From contig LNAC01000031.1 of assembly GCA_002007465.1 (NCBI GenBank), forward strand, positions 4,171,705 through 4,235,704: DNA of 64,000 nt, written 5' to 3'. Each line of letters opens with the position of its first letter. Position 1 is the first letter of the stretch. A model generated the notes under the pieces. The model was not told the DNA's origin, ran no database searches, and was given only the letters and a program-made list of their open reading frames with translations. Positions 1 to 11,584 of the stretch are shown one piece after another. Source of the stretch: Ailurus styani (lineage: Eukaryota > Chordata > Mammalia > Carnivora > Ailuridae). Made by a program: the position numbers and the translations under genes.

Positions 1-394
1 TGCAGCTATACATAATTACCAAAATTCTCAAACTGTACACTTAGATGAGCAAGTTTATTACATGTCAATGATACTTCAATAAAACTAAAAAAAGGAACGT
101 CAATGTAAGGAAGTCTTTACTCCTGCTATTCTACAAAATCTTGCCCTTTGAAATAAGCTAAACACTTGTCATCATAATTTCATAATAGATTTAAGGTTTC
201 CTTTCAGAAGGAGCACACTAAATATTTTATATCTGCGATTTGTTTTAGTATTGTTTCAATTTAATAAGATACATCAGGAACTGAACAATGATTTAATTTG
301 CTCCTTTGTCATCTTCAGAACCCCATTTTCTGAAGAGGAAGGACCTCACCTGAAGTCGATGCATTCACAGTGTAATACAATTCAATGGAGCATT
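1..394. other. Unassigned AT-rich single-copy-like DNA
   Basis: No recognisable repeat, splice-flanked exon or RNA gene is visible. The open frame of 94 codons across 251-535 runs into a MIR and has no recognisable domain, so I treat it as chance. Confidence 0.5.
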
Positions 395-588
395 GACTGG
401 GGAGGTCTGCTAAGGTTTGAATCCTGGAACCAGATCGCCTCAGTTCAAATTATAGGTCTACTCCTAGCCATGTGCCCTTGGACAACTTCTTTAACCTCAC
501 CGTGTTTCAGTTTTCCATCTAGAAAATGGAGATAATGGCAATACCAACCTAATGGGGTTGGTTTGAGGATTAAATGAGTAAATACATT
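395..588 (+). repeat. MIR SINE, 5' part, split by a SINEC
   Basis: The stretch has the standard MIR layout on the plus strand: a 'tgaatcctggaacc'-type tRNA-derived part, then the 'cctcaccgtgtttcagttttcc' core, then 'gaggattaaatgagtaaata'. It is interrupted at its 3' end by the SINEC starting at 607. The remaining MIR tail ('gcttagaacagtgccaaacaca') resumes at about 822. The MIR therefore predates the SINEC. Confidence 0.75.
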
Positions 589-606
589 GAAAGTGCTTAG
601 AACCTA

Positions 607-818
607 GGGCGCCTGGGTGGCTCAGTGGGTTAAGCCTCTGCCTTTGGCTCGGGTCATGATCTCAGGATCCTGGGATCGAGCCCTGCATCGGGCTCTCTGC
701 TCAGTGGAGGGCCTGCTTCCCTCTCTCTCTCTGCCTGCCTATCTGCCTACTTGTGATCTCTCTCTCTCTGTCAAGTAAAATAAATAAAAATCTTTAAAAT
801 AAAAATAAAAAAAAGAAA
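607..818 (+). mobile_element. SINEC (carnivore tRNA-derived SINE), inserted in a MIR
   Basis: The head 'gggcgcctgggtggctcagt' is followed by the body, a CT-rich stretch and an A-rich tail. A 15-bp target-site duplication 'gaaagtgcttagaac' flanks it at 589-603 and 819-833. It is non-autonomous and would have been mobilised by L1 proteins. Confidence 0.95.
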
Positions 819-833
819 GAAAGTGCTTAGAAC

Positions 834-1164
834 AGTGCCAAACACATAAACACGTTGCCTTAACTATAATCATGTTTAACGTGCTAAAACCACAGAAGGG
901 GGAAAGACAGAGTTTGTTTTTGCTGTTATTTGTTTGTTTTGATGAGTTTACAGTTCACTTGAGAGATAGAACACACTAAAAACACATGTCAAAAATGGAC
1001 ACAAAGAGAAGTGTTAATGTACATATAAGAATGCATATGGGTGAGCAATTCATGGTAGCAGTAAGGAAGGCTCATCAAGGAAAGCTAAAAAGAGTAACTA
1101 AGTCTTGGAAGAGAAAAGGGAGTGCTCTAGTCAAAAAAAAAAAGGGTAACAACAGTAGTTGTGA
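834..1164. other. MIR tail, then unassigned DNA
   Basis: 834-855 is the end of the split MIR. The rest shows no repeat I recognise. The basic 66-codon frame at 986-1186 arises from A-rich DNA and has no domain. Confidence 0.5.
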
Positions 1165-1395
1165 TAATGTACTAAATGTCTGCTAAATTCTGTCCACTGT
1201 GCTATATATTTTACACAGGCCATTTCTCTTGTAATTGTCACAATAACCCCAGAAGACAGGTACTACATTACCCCTTATACACAGAGGGACAGAGTGTTAG
1301 AGATGGTGAATCACTAGCCTGAGGTCACCAAACTAGAACATGCCTGAAGCTAGAATCCAAACACAGCCTTTCAGATTCTGAAACCTGTGCAGAGA
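1165..1395 (-). repeat. MIR SINE, antisense
   Basis: Read on the plus strand it has the usual reversed MIR order: 'acacaggccatttctc', then 'ccagaagacaggtac', then an 'acacagagggacagag' core, then 'gaggtcaccaaactag', then 'agaatccaaacaca'. It is heavily diverged, as expected for MIR. Confidence 0.75.
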
Positions 1396-1590
1396 AAAGG
1401 AGCATAGCAAAGACTGAAATGGTGAAGTACACAGTGAGTTTTGGGAAAAAGCAAGGAGCTCAGTGTGACTAGAACATAGATAAAGCTAGGAAGATGAGGG
1501 CTTGGGTTATACAATCAGTCATGTCTCAGGCAGAGACCTCCCTTCCACTAGTCCCAAACGGGAAGCCTTTCATGGCCCACTGCTTCAGTA

Positions 1591-1863
1591 GACTTTTTTA
1601 AATTCAATTAATTAATATATAGTGTATTATTAGTTTCAGAGGTAGAGTTTAGTGATTTGTCAGTCGTACATAACACCCAATGCTCATTACATCACATGCC
1701 TTCCTTGATGCCCATCACCCAGTTACCCCATCCCTCACCTATGTCCCCTCCAACAACACTCAGTTTGTTCCCTTTAGTAAAGAGTCTCTTTTGGTTTGCC
1801 TCCCTCTCTGTTTTTACCTTATTTTATTTTTCCTTCCCTTCCCATACACCTCAACTGATTTTA
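1591..1863 (-). mobile_element. Antisense 5'-truncated L1 3' end
   Basis: The plus strand shows the reverse of a carnivore L1 3' UTR: A/T-rich start, 'acataacacccaatgctcat', 'cccatcacccagttacccc', then 'cttttggtttgcctccctct'. It covers only the 3' UTR. A weak possible target duplication 'ttcagta' lies at 1584-1590 and 1864-1870. It has no coding potential; the 63- and 91-codon frames across it are chance. Confidence 0.8.
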
Positions 1864-1899
1864 TTCAGTAAGCAAAGCCTTCCGTTGCCAGATCTTCAT

Positions 1900-2092
1900 C
1901 AGTGGCAGAGGTGCCTAAAAGTGGTCCAGTGACCACCTGTGCTGGAATCCCTGGGAAATTTGTTAGAAATACAGATTTCCAGGTACCACACACGTCTACA
2001 GAATCAGAAACTCTTTGATCTGGGCCATGAACTTATCTTTTTAAGAACTTCCCCGGGTGTTTCTCATAAATACAAAAGTTGGAGAGCCCTAG
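1900..2092. repeat. MER5-like hAT-Charlie DNA transposon fossil
   Basis: The order 'aaagtggtccagtgacca', 'ggaaatttgttagaaataca', 'agaatcagaaactctttgat' and 'tctcataaatacaaaagttgg' matches the general layout of MER5-type non-autonomous elements. Ends are eroded. A further similar scrap ('gattctgattcagtctgtc') sits at 2190-2215. Confidence 0.55.
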
Positions 2093-2215
2093 CAATTATA
2101 GAAATACACAGAACCTAGACTCTCAGGACTCCTAGAACTGAACACTGAAACCTCACTATGCATATAAAACACTGTGGGGATCTTTTCAACAATGAGATTC
2201 TGATTCAGTCTGTCG

Positions 2216-2810
2216 GGGTAGGGATGACCGGGGTTCTGCCAGAAGTTGCAGCTGCCCCTGGCCCACAGACTATGTTGGGAGTCACAGGGCTGGAGGATAT
2301 CCCACCCATGAGGATGTTCTCCTCCCTCTCTACCATCCCTACTGCTCTTGCATTTATCTCCAGACAGTCTCCTTGCCTAGGTTTACTGCTCCTTAAAACA
2401 ACCTTCTGTTTATTTACTGTCCAAAAAGGTTGTACATTTGCCACCAAGAGGTGACTGTCAATCTGCTTTTCTTTTCCTATGCTTGCTATTAAAAAATAGT
2501 ACCTTTATTAAAAAAAATGTTTCTTGGATGTCTAGAATTGTTCACTGAAATTCCACAACAACCTGAGGAGTCTGACTAGCAGTATTATATGGAATAGCCT
2601 GATGATGACCAAGCGTGAGAAAAACTGACCTTATCATGCGGTATGTGTATAAGTCAGTCATGCAGTCCTATTAACATTTTCTTCAATACATTCTTTTAAA
2701 TCCCATAGTGAAACCAATAGGGCTACCGTCTCTAGAATCATCAAGGATTGACTAAGAAGGAATCTTGGTCAGAATCAATCTCCTAATTTAGATCTTAGAA
2801 CCTGAGTTTT
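2216..2810. other. Unassigned DNA, partly old-repeat-like
   Basis: No confident feature. Overlapping frames on both strands (2158-2454 and 2205-2447) are mirror open frames in moderately GC-rich DNA with no domain or splice context. Confidence 0.4.
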
Positions 2811-2976
2811 CTGGTCGCCGGTGCAGACATGCTTTGCAAGCTCCAACCTGCCGACACTCCCAGAGGAAAGGAGCTGTGTGGAGCTGCCTGCAGAGGCCGC
2901 AGCAGCCTGGCAACAGGCAAAAGCCACTCCAGCCGAAAGGGGTCTTTCGCACTCTGGGTGAGAATGGCTGCTCTAG
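2811..2976 (+). other. Local CpG-richer block, possible non-coding exon
   Basis: This is one of the most CpG-dense short stretches in the window, with at least six CpGs in about 150 bp ('gtcgccgg', 'gccgac', 'gccgca', 'gccgaaa', 'ttcgca'). It ends in a plausible 5' splice-site match 'ctgggtgagaat'. Two overlapping frames (2829-3026, 2834-3073) cross it, but neither encodes a domain I recognise. It could be a decayed repeat or an untranslated exon. No upstream acceptor or promoter is certain. Confidence 0.25.
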
Positions 2977-3018
2977 AAAATGTTTATTTGTTTGTTTGCT
3001 TGTTTGTTTGTTTTTCCA
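2977..3018. repeat. (GTTT)n simple repeat
   Basis: A run of TTTG/GTTT units ('tttgtttgtttgcttgtttg'). Confidence 0.85.
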
Positions 3019-3689
3019 GTTCCTAATGCTATTTTTCTGTGTGCTATCATATTTTCAAAGCACTAATCCTTAATCTTTATGGAGAAGATTCTTTACAAAA
3101 TCCCACTTTGTATTTTTGCAGTTGCCTGTTCTAATGGGCCCTCCTAAGCCTTTCCTAATGCGAATCCATTAACTTGCACTCATTCTTGGCTTTGCAATTC
3201 AGTTACTTTAACTCTGCGGTTAAAACTCTTCTGTTTGTTGTTCTCACTTAATTCAGGTGACTTAAACAGGCAATTTTATAAAGGGGCTACATTACACACT
3301 CTCTATAAAATAGATGGGCCTGAATGTCAAGGATTCCCTGAAGACAACAGTCTTATTTGATTTAGTGCATTTGAGGTGACAGAAAATATATTTTGGCCGG
3401 AGAGCTCACATATTGGCTCTTAAGTCTTAACTCTAAAGCTGCAAAGAATCTACAAAATTGCTACCATTGCTGTTAAGATACATGCTGTCAATGGAAAGAC
3501 AAGTCTACAGTTTGAAAACTAAAATTAAGATTCTCTTTGGTACCTAATAAGCCCTTCTAGGTGAAGTAAACCATCTATGGCTCACAGGAAAAGCCAAGGA
3601 GGATTCTAGGCAAATTTGGAAAACAAATTCAGTTCAATTTTGAGATCCTCATACACTCCTTTTTGGCTTCCTGCCTCACTCCTCACACT

Positions 3690-3835
3690 AGTTTCTAATT
3701 CATTTCATAATTTTCCCCAAATACCAACTATGCATCCCATACGTTCAAGCTCCAGAGATTCAACACTAAGTCAAATACAGTCCCTACACTCAAAAAATTT
3801 ATCACCAAATAGAAGTAAGCAATGACAATGTAGTA
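3690..3835 (-). repeat. L2-like fragment, antisense
   Basis: It resembles the reversed L2 3' region ('caagctccagagattcaac', then 'cagtccctacactcaaaaaa', then 'gacaatgtagtatgg'). Highly diverged. Confidence 0.5.
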
Positions 3836-4797
3836 TGGTCCACTCTTAATTTAAAGTAGTTGCCAGTCAATCCCTGCCATGATTTGCTGTTTACCATTAC
3901 TCTGTAGGTTTGGATTTATAAGGCTGGTTAACTCTTCTTGGGCAGGATTGCTATGCTTGTGATTTGTGTCACTGACACTAGGAGACACAAGGGAGTCTTT
4001 AGTTACATTATAAATTCCAGCTAGTTTTCACCAGACAAGTCTCTCAGATTATTTAACATACAAGTGAGTCAGTTTTCCTCTTCGGTACAAAAGAAGATTT
4101 TACTGTTGTAACGATACAAATAGAAAACTACTCATTAACATTGCTGACTGTAAACAATACAAAATAATAGTTTTAAAACTACATAAAATAAGATTTAAAG
4201 AAAAAAAAAGATTTAAAGAAATGCAAACCCATGCAAATAAAGTGGTGCCTTCCATCATATGACTCTTTAATTCCTGTCACTACTTGTTTAATTTAATGCG
4301 GTGTTGCTTCTCAGGCCCAACAGAATTTCTCCCTATTTTGACTTTTAGAATTGGAAACATTTAGACTATATTCATCTGACTTTATTTTGGAGCTACTAAG
4401 TGAGAGTCTATCTCTTCAACCTGCTCCCTGGGATCAGACACAGGATCCAAGGTTTTAACCACCTTCTTCCTAATTACCTAGGCAGGCCCCATTTCTCCCC
4501 TCCTATAACCCCCCAGAACTAGAATTTTGCGTCTTCCCATCTGGAGAATCCTCCATCTTTACATTTGCCCTCTTCCCAATCCTGACCAGATTATTGTGAT
4601 CCTTTACTCGACTAGAGTAAAAAGAACAGGAGACTGCTGAATGTAAGGAAATCCCCCATTGATACTCTCTTTGAATCAGGAAACAACATGACCTTTGACA
4701 AGCCCTCCAGCAAATTCACTCTGAGACTTTTTCCAAACAGCCTATTTGTTTGATGGGTGTTTTATAGTAATGGTTTAAGATTTCTCTAACTTTGATC
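3836..4797. other. Unassigned DNA
   Basis: AT-rich, with a short local duplication 'agatttaaagaaa' near 4190-4220. No exon, RNA gene or confident repeat is seen. Confidence 0.45.
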
Positions 4798-4814
4798 TCT
4801 TGTCTGATTTTTGT

Positions 4815-4816
4815 TT

Positions 4817-4858
<42 letters not shown>

Positions 4859-5122
4859 TTTTTTTTTTTTTTTTACANNNNNNNNNNNNNNNNNNNNNNN
4901 NNNNNNNNNNNNNNNNNNNNNNNNNNNNNNNNNNNNNNNNNNNNNNNNNNNNNNNNNNNNNNNNNNNNNNNNNNNNNNNNNNNNNNNNNNNNNNNNNNNN
5001 NNNNNNNNNNNNNNNNNNNNNNNNNNNNNNNNNNGCCCGATGCGGGCCTCGATCCCAGGACCCTGAGATCATGACCTGAGCCGAAAGCAGAGGCTTTAAC
5101 CCACTGAGCCACCCAGGCGCCC
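4815..5122 (-). mobile_element. Antisense SINEC containing an assembly gap
   Basis: A poly-T run (reversed A tail) precedes 157 unknown bases. After the gap comes the reversed SINEC head ('gatcatgacctgagccgaaa' through 'ccacccaggcgcc'). The 17-bp target duplication 'tcttgtctgatttttgt' at 4798-4814 and 5123-5139 shows that the poly-T, the gap and the head belong to one insertion. Confidence 0.93.
4878..5034. other. Assembly gap (157 N)
   Basis: A run of N inside the antisense SINEC. The missing bases should be the SINE's CT-rich middle. Apparent reading frames across it are meaningless. Confidence 0.99.
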
Positions 5123-5139
5123 TCTTGTCTGATTTTTGT

Positions 5140-6369
5140 ATCCAAATTTTACTTTAGCAGAGGATTATCTTTACTGATTGACTGTTTAAGGACATTTTTT
5201 ACATCTCAAAAGGATTTGAGATGATTTGCATACAAAGCCACACTTATGATTAAACCATAAAATCACAGAAACACATGGGTAAAAAGAGAAAGAAAGAAAA
5301 CTTGATAATAAAACTTCCCAGAACCAGCCTTCCCTCCTCCCACAGTAATTTGAGGGGATCTAGTCTGATAGACCATCTACAACAATGAATAGTGTTCATT
5401 TGGTGTTGCGAGTGTCATTCTCACCCTCTACTACTATATTGTGAGTTCTTTGAGGACTAGAGATGTGTCTTAGCCAACTATTGCATTCACAGAGCCTTGA
5501 AAAAATGCTGAATACAGGCTGCATTTTCAAATACAGTTTGTTCGATTAGCTCTGAATTTCTAAATTTCCACTCTAATTCTTTTAAGAGCTGTGCTTTATT
5601 TTGTTAATATTTTAATATGTAATTTAAATAAACTAAAACATCAGAACCATTTTAAAACACGGTTTTATGTAATTTTCTTTTCCATGATATTAAAATGTTA
5701 GTTTATAAAGAATTAAGATGTGACTCTTCCCCATGTGATTTCTATTTTTAAAGGCTGGGGGAAAACTACCCTCACTTTTCTATATCTTCTGTCAGTTTTA
5801 CTGCCCCCACAATGTCCTGAAATAACCCTTACACCCACCAGACAGCCTCGCATAGACACGTGAAGCACATGATCTTTAAGCCACCCATGCCTGCCCTCTC
5901 GCCACTCTCACCACTGGCACCCTTACCTCTCCCCAGACAGGGACATCACCCCTGCTACTACTCAGAAAATAAATGAAGATCTGATTTTTTTTAATCCAGA
6001 AGACTGCCAATCCCTCTTAGAGGATGACTGATCACTGCCAAACAGTATTTGTAAATTTTGCCACACGCAATTTACGTTGGAGCCTCACATCCTCAGCAAC
6101 ATTTTCTAGAAGATTCTTGATTACCAAAATAAAATTGCATGCCTTTCATTATTCAGTTTAGCTTTTGAAAATGTGAAAAACATCAAAGCAAAGGCTGACT
6201 GCATTTGTTATTTATTATATACGTTGTATACTAATTCAAATATCACCTGTCTTTTGCTAAGCATATTATAAAATGTCATAATTCTGAATCTCTGATGATC
6301 TGTTTAAACTCTAATATATCCATCTAAATTTTAATCAAAATATTTTTTATTAAAATACACCTATTGATT
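5140..6369. other. Unassigned DNA with a weak L2-like patch
   Basis: About 5440-5510 ('gtgagttctttgaggactag', 'agagccttgaaaaaatgctg') resembles an L2 3' UTR. The rest is AT-rich without a confident feature. Confidence 0.4.
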
Positions 6370-6500
6370 TTGTGTCCACCTTTGATGGAAAATTTCCATG
6401 ACAAATCTGTGTCTATTTTATTCATTCATATTCTCCTAAGCACCTAGACCAATGCCTGGCACAATATAGGTACTATTTAAATATTTACTGAATAAATAGC
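6370..6500 (+). repeat. L2 3' end
   Basis: 'cctaagcacctagaccaatg', 'cctggcacaatataggtact' and 'aaatatttactgaataaata' match the L2 3' terminal pattern. Confidence 0.7.
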
Positions 6501-7184
6501 AATATTCTTTTTCTTCTTGTCCCATCATTATTTCTTTATCTTCACCACCACAAAAGAGGCAGCCCACCAATAAGCCCTCATGATAATAGATCAGCAGTTT
6601 CTTGAGATCTCATTAATTTTTGCAAAATAATATAACAAGACACAGAAAATTTTCAGCGTGAATGAGAGCATGTCAGCAGCCAAAGAACAGCTGCATTCTG
6701 AGGTTCAACATTCTTTAGCATGATCCTGAATGGAAAATCAGAGAAAGCATATAGGTATAGGGACCCCCAAGATAATCTTTGCATCCTCAGACTAGTTTGT
6801 AAGCCTTTGTAAACCACATTTGGTTTAAGCAACTAAATGAGAAAAGAATTTGGAAAATGTTTAAAGTGGAGGCAGGAAGATGACCAAGTGATTGGAAATT
6901 AAAGCCTATGAAGTAGAGGGACTTGGTTAATTTGGTCAAAAAAAAAGGCAAGAAGACTGAAGAGAATGAATTATTAAAAATGAGGCTGCTTTGGCAAGTT
7001 TGCACAGGATCCCCAGAAACACCACTGACACTGAAGGGGGCAGGGGGTAGATAAGCAGCTGGGAACTCATGTACTGGGCAGCACCAGAGGCAATGTCCAA
7101 GGATGCGGTGAACTAAAGTCCATATAGCAGACAAAATTTGTAATCAAGCAGGCAATGGTTTCATGGCTCTAAGTAAGCCAGTAT
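6501..7184. other. Unassigned DNA
   Basis: No confident repeat or exon. The 115-codon minus-strand frame (6787-7134) lacks a recognisable domain and reads as chance. Confidence 0.4.
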
Positions 7185-7435
7185 TAATCATGAGAGTAAC
7201 TTCCACTTATCAAATACTTTCTAAGTATTTTATATGTGTTGCCTCATTTAATTCTTACAATTCTGTGATGTAGATACTATTATCTCTCTGTTTTACAGAT
7301 GAAGAAACTAAGAGAAGAAAGATGAAGAAGATAAGGTAAAGAAACTAAGGAGTAGTTAGGTCATTTGCGTGAACTCTCCCAGCTAGAAGGTGCTAGAGCC
7401 AGCTTCCAACTAAGGCAGTTTAAGTCTAGGGAGCC
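7185..7435 (-). repeat. MIR SINE, antisense
   Basis: Reversed MIR order: 'gttgcctcatttaattctta', 'gttttacagatgaagaaact', 'gaactctcccagctagaagg'. A short extra GA-rich piece near 7310-7345 expands the middle. Confidence 0.78.
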
Positions 7436-7802
7436 ACTGTTGGCCCCACAAGATACTCCATTCTGTGCACTGGAGGATTAGGCAGTAAGGTCCAGAGAAC
7501 AGGGCACAGGACAAAAGAGGTCAGAGCCAGGCCGTAAGGCAGGGGGCTGGTGTAGTGGGTGAAGACTCAAGGTAGGCTCCAGATCAAGTGAAGAAGTAGA
7601 AAGTTACACTGGTAAATGAGGCAGAAGTCGGCAGATAAAGAGAAGAGGCTCCAAAAGAGAGGTCATACAGCACTCACATCTAGCACACCAGATACAACCT
7701 GGTGTGCGGTAGGACTCATGCCAGGCCCAGGAAAATAAAGAATAAGCCAGTGATCTATTTCCAGGCCAGGGTAGAACTTTGGGGGGAAAAAATGCTGATC
7801 CA

Positions 7803-7984
7803 GGGGTGCCTGGGTGGCTCAGTGGGTTAAGCTTCTGCCCTAGTCTCAGGTCATGATCTCGGGGTCCTGGGATCAAGCCCCGCCTCAGGCTCTCTGCTGA
7901 GTAGAGAGCCTGCTTCCCCCTCTCTCTGCCTGCCTCTCTGCCTACTTGTGATCTCTCTCTCTCTGTCAAATAAACAAACAAACA
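7803..7984 (+). mobile_element. SINEC
   Basis: The head 'ggggtgcctgggtggctcag' leads into a body, CT tract and 'aaataaacaaacaaac' tail. An imperfect target duplication 'aaaaaatgctgatcc' / 'aaaaaatgatgatcc' flanks it (about 7786-7801 and 7986-8000). Confidence 0.93.
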
Positions 7985-8000
7985 AAAAAAATGATGATCC

Positions 8001-10339
8001 TGCAGTGGGGGACCTGGGAAAATGGGTTAATCAAGCACTTTAACCCTTCACACAGACCACCAACTCACATCTTCTTAAATCAGAAGAGCCTGTCCTACTT
8101 GGAAATCCTGATAAAGACCTGGATGTCCTCCATGAACTTTGCTGCAGATATAACTAATTCAATAAGGGTTAATAATAGAACTAAATCAGACCTGTCCAAA
8201 GCCCTGTAAAATATTACATTTTTAGATAGGTAAGCAAACTGTTAAAGCTCAAAGAGTTTCCCCCATTCATTCAAGATCCAAAGGAATCATTATTCCTTTG
8301 GAAAAGCTCAATTACTTCAAGGAACGTCTCCAAGAATCATCTACAAAGCTTATAAAGTATTGTCAGGGGTCCTATCTCAAACTTATAAGATCAGAATATC
8401 AGGAAATAGGGCACAGGAAACTGTATTTTTTTTTAAGTGTCCTAGATAATTTTGGTAATCTGTATGACTCATCTGCTTGGATACACATAAAAGACTGCCA
8501 AAGGAGTCCAATGCCACTGCCCTGTTCAGAGTGCTAGTGTGAGGTTCTCACCTCATATCATCTGATCAGGTACTTTAGGCATCTTCTGGCCCCAACCAGG
8601 AATAGCCAGCCGTTCATTCAGATGGTAGAGGCATTCTGATTCAGACACTTCTGTTTCAGATGGTAATGGAGTAGGATCTTATGCCAGCCACAAGAGGATT
8701 TGAGAATGACAAGGTCAACTGTGGATAAATGGGAACCAGATTAGTAGGTGTTTAATGGAAGCAACACTGCAGTATTGCACAGAAGTATGTTTGGGTAGTG
8801 ACTAAGGATGTCTCTTCCCTAAAGTTATGATGATTGTTCAGCTGAAATTATCAGGCTAATAGCTTGGTTTTGCTCCTATCACCTTGGTCTTGTCTATCAC
8901 CTTCCTTTGTCCTCCTCTGTGTGGAGGGTTCATTTTAAATCCTGGAACAGCTTTCTCTAAATAATAGTTAATTTTTACCAAATTCTTAGAACTGTTGGGT
9001 TTTGTCCTAAATTGTTTATAAGAAATTTCATATTTAATGAGCAACTTTAGGTTCCCTAGGATGATTTAAGCAACAAAAAATTCTCTGATGATTTATTCTA
9101 AGAATCCAAAGTTTCTTTCTTTTATTTTCCAGTACCTATGGAGGTTTCCTACCAGGAAATGGCAAGAAGCTAGTTCTACCTCCATTTATGACAGTTTCAG
9201 AGGAGGTTTACTTGAACTGCACCCTTAGGGATTGAAATTAGATAAACAATGAATTTACTGATAATATGGTTAGGCCTTTCACCTGAGTGTCACATAATCC
9301 AGTCCAGTATTTTCTTCCATGTGCATAGCTGATGTTTACATAGTCAATTCAACTGGTTACGTATTGGGCCAAAACAAACAGGAAGAGGACTACAGAGTTG
9401 GTCAACCTCGTCATCATCTATTTTTTTTCTGTTATTTAAACACAGTCTAAATTGATAAATACTAGAATTAATAATAAAAAGAAGTTGGCCTCTCTTCAGG
9501 GGGTTAATAAAATGTGATGCCTTTTCTGAGGATGTTTTTAATGGATCTATGTCAAGAAGATGAAGGCAAGGTAGAAAGAACAAGCTGACCTCTCAAAATC
9601 TCTCCTAGTCAAGGAACAAAATGATTATATCACAAGCAGAGGAAATGCAAGCAAATTTTTCCTTGGTGCCTAGCATATCTTGTTGGAATTTAAAAAGAGG
9701 AGCAATGTTGATGATTTGCCATAGGTTTAAGCACAGAACATGTCACCTTTCACAGAACTCTATTTTAGAGCAGCAGGTATCCAAAAGACAAGCTGATAAA
9801 GACAGCCTAATGGGGAGATAATGAGTAAAATCATAGCAAACCACACCAAGTATGTTCGCAACCCAACATTTCCTCCAGCCATGTGGCAAAATTCTTCTCA
9901 AAATACTGCCCTTGTAAAAATGGCTGACACAAAATACAACCTCAGCCCAGCCACTTTACCCTTCCCTTGTGTAACCACATTGGCTTTGAGCCAAAGTCCC
10001 AAATTGCAGGTAGAAGTTAACATTCCAGGCAGCTAAACATGGTGAGAGAAATGGAAAAACCATTTTTTCCAAGTCAAGCAGGACCTTGTAAGAAGCAAAA
10101 CAAGAATTTGGGTTGGTTGAATAATTTAAACAACTGTAAGGATGACTGATGTAGCATAATCAGTTCACAGAAGTAAATAGCCAATGGAAAAAAATTATAC
10201 AACTCTCTGAATTATTTTTTGTAATAGAAAAGGCCAAACAATCCATAAAGAACTAATGTCACATAATTGAAAAATAAAACATGTAAATAAGTTGGCAGGT
10301 TCTGGGAGCCTGACTTCTTGCCCATGCTCTCCACATTAC
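8001..10339. other. Long unassigned stretch
   Basis: AT-rich DNA without a recognised repeat, RNA gene or exon. Several 60-80-codon frames (such as 7991-8209, 8298-8537, 9344-9583, 9621-9821, 9821-10036) show no known domain and no consistent splice flanks. Old unrecognised repeats may be present. Confidence 0.4.
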
Positions 10340-10465
10340 TGTGAGAAAAATTCAGGATTTAAAGTCAGATGGCTGGTTTAACACCCAATTCATTTTACGC
10401 CTCTCAGACTTCCTCAGTGACATTACCTGCAAAATAAGGATGATAACTAAATCTAACTCACAAGA
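10340..10465 (+). repeat. MIR SINE, left part of a triple nest
   Basis: 'cttcctcagtgacattacc', 'tgcaaaataaggatgataac' and 'taaatctaactcacaaga' are the MIR core and 3' half. The right part resumes at about 17457. The MIR was split by a SINEC, which was later split by the L1. Confidence 0.75.
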
Positions 10466-10523
10466 TTGAGCCCCAAATAGGGCTCCACTTTGGGCATGGA
10501 GCCTGCTTAAAATTCTCTCTCTC
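10466..10523 (+). mobile_element. 5'-truncated SINEC, left part, split by L1
   Basis: 'ttgagccccaaatagggctc' and 'gcatggagcctgcttaaaa' match the SINEC middle; the tRNA-derived head is absent. The remainder ('agatactctccctctgccc' to a 'aaatcaatcaatcc' tail) lies at 17381-17455. Target duplication: 'aatctaactcacaaga' (10450-10465) and 'aatctacctcataaga' (17457-17472). Confidence 0.8.
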
Positions 10524-11584
10524 AGGGTATGAATTCAAGATGGTGGAGGAGTAGGAGACCGTAATTTCGTCTGGTCCCAGGATTTGAGCTAGATAGCTAT
10601 CAAATCATTCTGAACACCAGCAAACTCAACCAGAGATCTAAGAAAAGAATAGCTGAAACTGTACAAATAGAAAAGTTACCACTTTCTGCAAAGTAGGAGG
10701 TGCAGAGAAGTGAATCTGAGGCAATATATCAGAAGACAAACCACACAGGGAGGGAGCCTCTGTAAGCTGGCTACCAGAAAGTGATACAGCAGCAGAGCAC
10801 AAAATCAGAACTTTCAGAAGTCAGCCCTGGTGAGGAATGCCCCTGCCTAAAAGGCACTCAGGTGGCAAAGCAGTGTGGGAACAGTGTGGTCTCAGGATCC
10901 TCAGTGTCACAGGAAGACCAGGGGTGCCTGAGTGCAGCAGAGTTCCCAGGCATCAGAGTGGGGAAGCCAGCTGTAATCAGCAAACCCAGGAGTGGGTTTC
11001 AGCTCAGGGATGCCATATATCATGAACCAAGGCTTGGTCAGGCAACTGCTCTCTAAGCAGGAGCCCAAAAAGCAGTAGAACTGGTGAGATCCCTTTCTTT
11101 TCCTGGGAATTGCAGTGCTGGGGTGAGCCACATGAATCTAAAGGTTTGGAGATTCAAAGGGGGTTCATGAGCATGAGATAGAAACAGTCGGTCACAGGCT
11201 GGGTAAGCCCAGAGTGTGAATGGAGACCAGGGAAAGAGGAGTGACTGACTGCTTTTCTCCGAAGGCACACTGAAGTATGGGGCACCGAGCTCTCAGCTCC
11301 AGGGCTGGAGATTGGGAGGCTGCCATTTTCCTTCTCATCTTTTAAAGCAGCACAGAAAGCCTTCAGGGAACAAAAGCCACATAGAGAAATCCAGAGTAAC
11401 TTGAACTTAGGCTGGACCCCTGACAAGGAGGGTCCAACTCTGCCTGGGGCAAATATATTTGAGAATCAACGCAACAGGCCCCTCACTGAGAAGATCAACA
11501 AGAACATCCAGCTAAGACCAAGTTTACTGGTCAGAGAGAAATGCAAAACTTCAGTGCTAGGGGAAAATAATATATAGAATTCAT

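Noticed and set aside
601..700. tRNA-gene-like head of the SINECs
   Set aside because: The tRNA-derived part is the SINE promoter head and does not fold into an intact tRNA gene in context; all copies carry SINE bodies, most with visible target duplications.
4716..5145. Frames crossing the N run
   Set aside because: They are artefacts of unknown bases plus poly-T and SINEC.
7604..7981. 125-codon minus-strand frame
   Set aside because: Its N-terminal half is antisense SINEC, a common source of false ORFs here.
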